Assembly: GCF_034190915.1 (NCBI RefSeq)
Contig: NW_026947507.1
Coordinates: forward strand, 27,084,001-27,148,000
DNA length: 64,000 bases
Direction: 5' to 3'
Source of the DNA: Cavia porcellus
Taxonomy: Eukaryota > Chordata > Mammalia > Rodentia > Caviidae
Part shown: positions 61,021 to 64,000 of the stretch, in pieces
Position numbering within the stretch: the stretch's first letter is position 1
How the letters are laid out: each line of letters starts with the position of its first letter
Made by a program: the position numbers and the translations under genes
The notes under the pieces: generated by a model
Databases searched by the model: none
What the model was told of the DNA's origin: nothing
The model's input: only the letters and a program-made list of their open reading frames with translations

Positions 61021-63120
61021 TCAATTTTAGTGTTATATAAGTATATTCTAATATAACAAAGCAGTTCTATCTGTTATACTTATTTTTAAATGTGAAACTT
61101 TCATTCATGCTCTTAAAACATAGAAATTAAACTTTGTACTAGAATTTTCAGATATTTCCAAGTATATTAAAAGAGTTTTAAAGAGGTAAAAATTCTTTAT
61201 GTCTCTGCAATTATATTTTGTATGCATTTAAAGACAACAAATGTAAGAAAATTTCATTTTGAGAAACTTTGCTAGTAGAGTGCTTAAAATTACTTGAAGC
61301 TTCCTTTTTGTTAATGCTTACTCATAGTAAGCTCAACTTGGCTTTTATTATTTATTTGATTTATACTGAGCTGATGAGTCAGTAGGGGCAGTCATTCTTA
61401 TATTTATCTATATTCTCATAACACTGCCTATCATTTACTGTGTAATCTTACAAAACTTCCTATTCATGCATCCTGTCTCTAAAACTTAACCACAAACTAA
61501 TATATTTGTACATTATATATGGAATATAAACTTACTTTTATATATATTTTATATATGAAAATAAACTTTTACTTTTAAAATTATTCAATTAAAATAATCC
61601 CAATTTGTGTTGTTACATAAGATTCAATATAGTTTTCAAATATAATTCAAAAAAGGCACATGTCAAAATAAAGGTTTCACTTATAAAACATTGTCAGTTT
61701 GGTAGAACAGCCTTTCACAAGAAGGAAAGCAGCAATTAATGCCACCATTAGTTACGCTGAAGCATCACTAAGGTTTCTTTCTAAATGTCATTAACTATAT
61801 TTCAGTGCTCCAGAGACGTGTAACATGGTACTTCCATTCAGTTGTTTCTGTAAGAAGAAGTACAGACTCCCTCATTTCTTTGCCATCGTATGAACTGAGG
61901 TATGTAAATCTCTTATCTCAGACATAAGTGTTCATACAGAAGCTTTAAAGGTAGATTAGAGTAGAACACTCTTACTGGAAACCAAGTCTTATAATTATGA
62001 ATTTCCAGCCAGAAATGAACTAAAAAATTCCTGAAAATACAGGAGAAAAAATTATTAAGATAATTATTACCCCCAAAAGAAAGAAAACATGGAAACAGCA
62101 GTGGAGTGGAGGATCCAACCAAGAATTCTACATTAACCATTCAGAGTTATGATTTGTGAACTCAAGCTCTCAGCAAACATTACATCATGTCCATAATGAG
62201 CAACAGGTGGTTAAGGGGAGAAAACGATACAGCTTATCTTCCTTGTGGCTTTCAGAAGTCATCCTTACAAAAATTAATTGTCATACTGAAATGACAAGTC
62301 TGAAACCTTTTATAAGATTTTCTAATCAATCATTGTTATATTTTCATGTACTACGTGCACTTCCAAACTGACAGTTATTCAAAATATCTCAATGAACACC
62401 TTTTGTAAATGTACATACAATTTTGGAGGCTTTCCCCTGAAGGCATAAAAGAATGTCTGAAAAAACTACAGCAATAAAATAATCCCTCTCTATAGAAGTT
62501 GGCTGCACTAACTCGACAGTGTTTAGTTCCACAGTGGGCATCTCAGTTTGCTATGATAGCTTAAACCAAAAACATGCAAACTGAGCAAGGGTAGGCTGCT
62601 CACTTTGCATAATTCAATAAAGTAATTTAACTAAATTAAGAGAACTCTATGATCTGCAAGATTGAAAATATGTTCTAATGAAGAAAGGCCAAAATTCATT
62701 TTGAAACACATTAACCAAGTACTGACAACATTTTTCATATCATATACATATTTTTTAATTAAATGAAGGCATGATAAAACAGAAATTCTCTCCAGGTTCA
62801 TAACTATCTCATTTGCTTCTTTACTTTTTACATTGAATGTAAGGTTATTATAAGCCTAAAATATGTAAGCATTCAGCAACGGAATGTTTGAGCTTTGTTG
62901 ACAAAGCATGTACCCTTAAGTCCTCCATTAAGTAGCATCATTATCATTTTTCATCCTATCTGCCCAGCCTCAACTAGCTACACCTAAATTTAAAGTATCT
63001 TTGCTTCAGAACCCCTGGGTGGGATTTGGCTTCTCAGTTACTTCACAGAGGGGCAGCTGGGAGAAAGGGGTAAAGAAACCAAGATGAAAACTAGCCCCAA
63101 GCTTCCAGTTATTTTCCTAA
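61021..63120. other. Non-coding, nothing recognised
   Basis: AT-rich; frames at 61913 and 62156 (75 and 71 codons) have no domain. Confidence 0.5.
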
Positions 63121-64000
63121 ATCCTGACAGAGTGTCAGCTGATGAAAGAAGTTAACTCATCTCCACGTAGAGCACTGCAGATGGCCTCCATAGAAATCCT
63201 CTCAAATGTCACCGGAAGGGTTGCCAATGTCTTTGTGAATCACTCTGGCTCCTTAAAGGGGGGCTGGAGGCAGTAATCCGCGGTCAGCGCAGCTCCTCAC
63301 CGGAACACCAAGTTGGATGTGTCCTTAGGAACTGCGCCCAGGACAGAAGCCTCTCTCTCCTGGCTCCATGCAGATCAAATGGAGAGAAAAAAAAAAATGT
63401 CTAGCAGTCCTGGCCTCTGGCTCCAAGCAAAGGAACATCCAGCGTCTCTAAAACTAGCTCCCTCTTAAAAACCCGTAGAGAAATTCTCCAAGGGGTTCTA
63501 CAGTTGATCACTTTCATCCTTCAGAAGATCCCGGCAGCCTACAAGATCCCTGCACCTTAGATTTTACCAGGGTGCTTAAAATGTAACCAAATGCATTGCA
63601 AACGCGTTCTGCATTAAAGTGAATGCTGAAACACAAATCAGATGGGCAATTTTATGTAATCAGGAGCAGTTCAACTTCTGCGTACTGGTGCCGCCAAACA
63701 ACCTCCCACTCTTGGAGAGCGGGCATTTATAAATTTTACATCTTCCTGCCTCCTCCCTCAAATTCCTTAATGGACCATTAGTAACGGATCGATCCTGGTT
63801 ACTTTAGTAACAATACAACGCGAAGGCACACATGCCGTGTTGACTAGCGCCAGAAACACCATTCAAAAGTTGAGAAGGTAGAGCCAGCACTTTGTAAATC
63901 TTTGGGGTTTGGGGGTAGAGGACCAGGGGGACAGAGGGACAGAGGGAGGGGGTTCAGTGGGAACCCGATGGATCCCAACTCCTGTACATCACCAAAGCAA
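63121..64000. promoter_or_regulatory. CpG-enriched, GC-richer region at window edge; possible promoter-proximal DNA
   Basis: CpG dinucleotides, nearly absent elsewhere, are frequent here ('aatccgcggtcagcgcag', 'aaacgcgttctg', 'gtaacggatcgatcc', 'acaacgcgaag'). A TATA-like 'ttataaat' lies at about 63728-63735 and a palindromic GTTACT-TT-AGTAAC at 63798-63811. No repeat is recognised here. This fits DNA close to a transcription start of a gene beyond 64000 (plus strand) or one running left on the minus strand, but no first exon or start codon can be defended. Confidence 0.35.

Noticed and set aside
63171..63401. 77-codon plus-strand open stretch in the CpG-enriched end
   Set aside because: It has no suitable start, no recognisable domain and ends in a stop after an A run. 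The GC-richer composition makes stop-free stretches more likely.

Overview
This window looks like mammalian, almost certainly rodent, nuclear DNA from an intergenic or deep intronic region. The sequence is AT-rich and strongly CpG-depleted. It is full of rodent-type interspersed repeats: 7SL-derived B1 SINEs (several with the rodent internal duplication), tRNA-derived ID-type SINEs, B1+ID dimers (B1-dID-like), ORR1-like MaLR LTRs, a rodent-style LINE-1 3' end and ERV1-like solo LTRs. Older mammalian repeats (MIR, L2, MLT1, MER20/MER5A-like, Tigger-like) form the background. I saw no B2 or B4 copies, which hints at a rodent outside the mouse/rat/hamster group. That last point is inference, and the species cannot be fixed by eye.

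I found no protein-coding gene. Every open frame is short (145 codons or fewer). The only frame with recognisable protein content is a decayed LINE-1 ORF2 C-terminus on the minus strand near 35.3-35.7 kb. The other frames are chance frames, low-complexity translations (Lys/Phe runs, CA/CT repeats) or lie inside SINEs and LTRs. No rRNA gene, true tRNA gene or CRISPR array was seen.

Layout. 0-10 kb: L1 3' tail, B1 copies, MER20-, MIR-, ORR1- and Tigger-like relics. 10-15 kb: an old DNA-transposon family (two pieces), a reverse B1-ID dimer, otherwise plain. 15.8-20.1 kb: two related ERV1-like solo LTRs, each inserted inside a separate B1. 20-31 kb: MIR/L2-like, ORR1, MLT1, ID and B1 copies with long CT/CA, GT and AT microsatellites. 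32-36.6 kb: the densest mosaic, with an L1-like block, an ORR1-like LTR with its internal tail, an unexplained block with two Cys-containing minus-strand frames, a minus-strand L1 3' end, a 95-bp tandem duplication and an old LTR-like relic. 40.3-41.3 kb: a short MaLR with LTR, internal piece and LTR. 42.9-55.6 kb: L2, a B1-ID dimer, ID and B1 copies, a third solo LTR, a well-preserved ID insertion with perfect 14-bp target duplications, a plus-strand L1 3' end and a nearly complete Tigger-like element. 55.6-63.1 kb: mostly unannotatable AT-rich DNA. 63.1-64.0 kb: a clear rise in GC and CpG with a TATA-like box, which may be the edge of a promoter of a gene just outside the window.

The elements do not form a pathway; the interest lies in insertion history and in the CpG-enriched right edge. 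All repeat family names come from memory of consensus sequences, without a database search.
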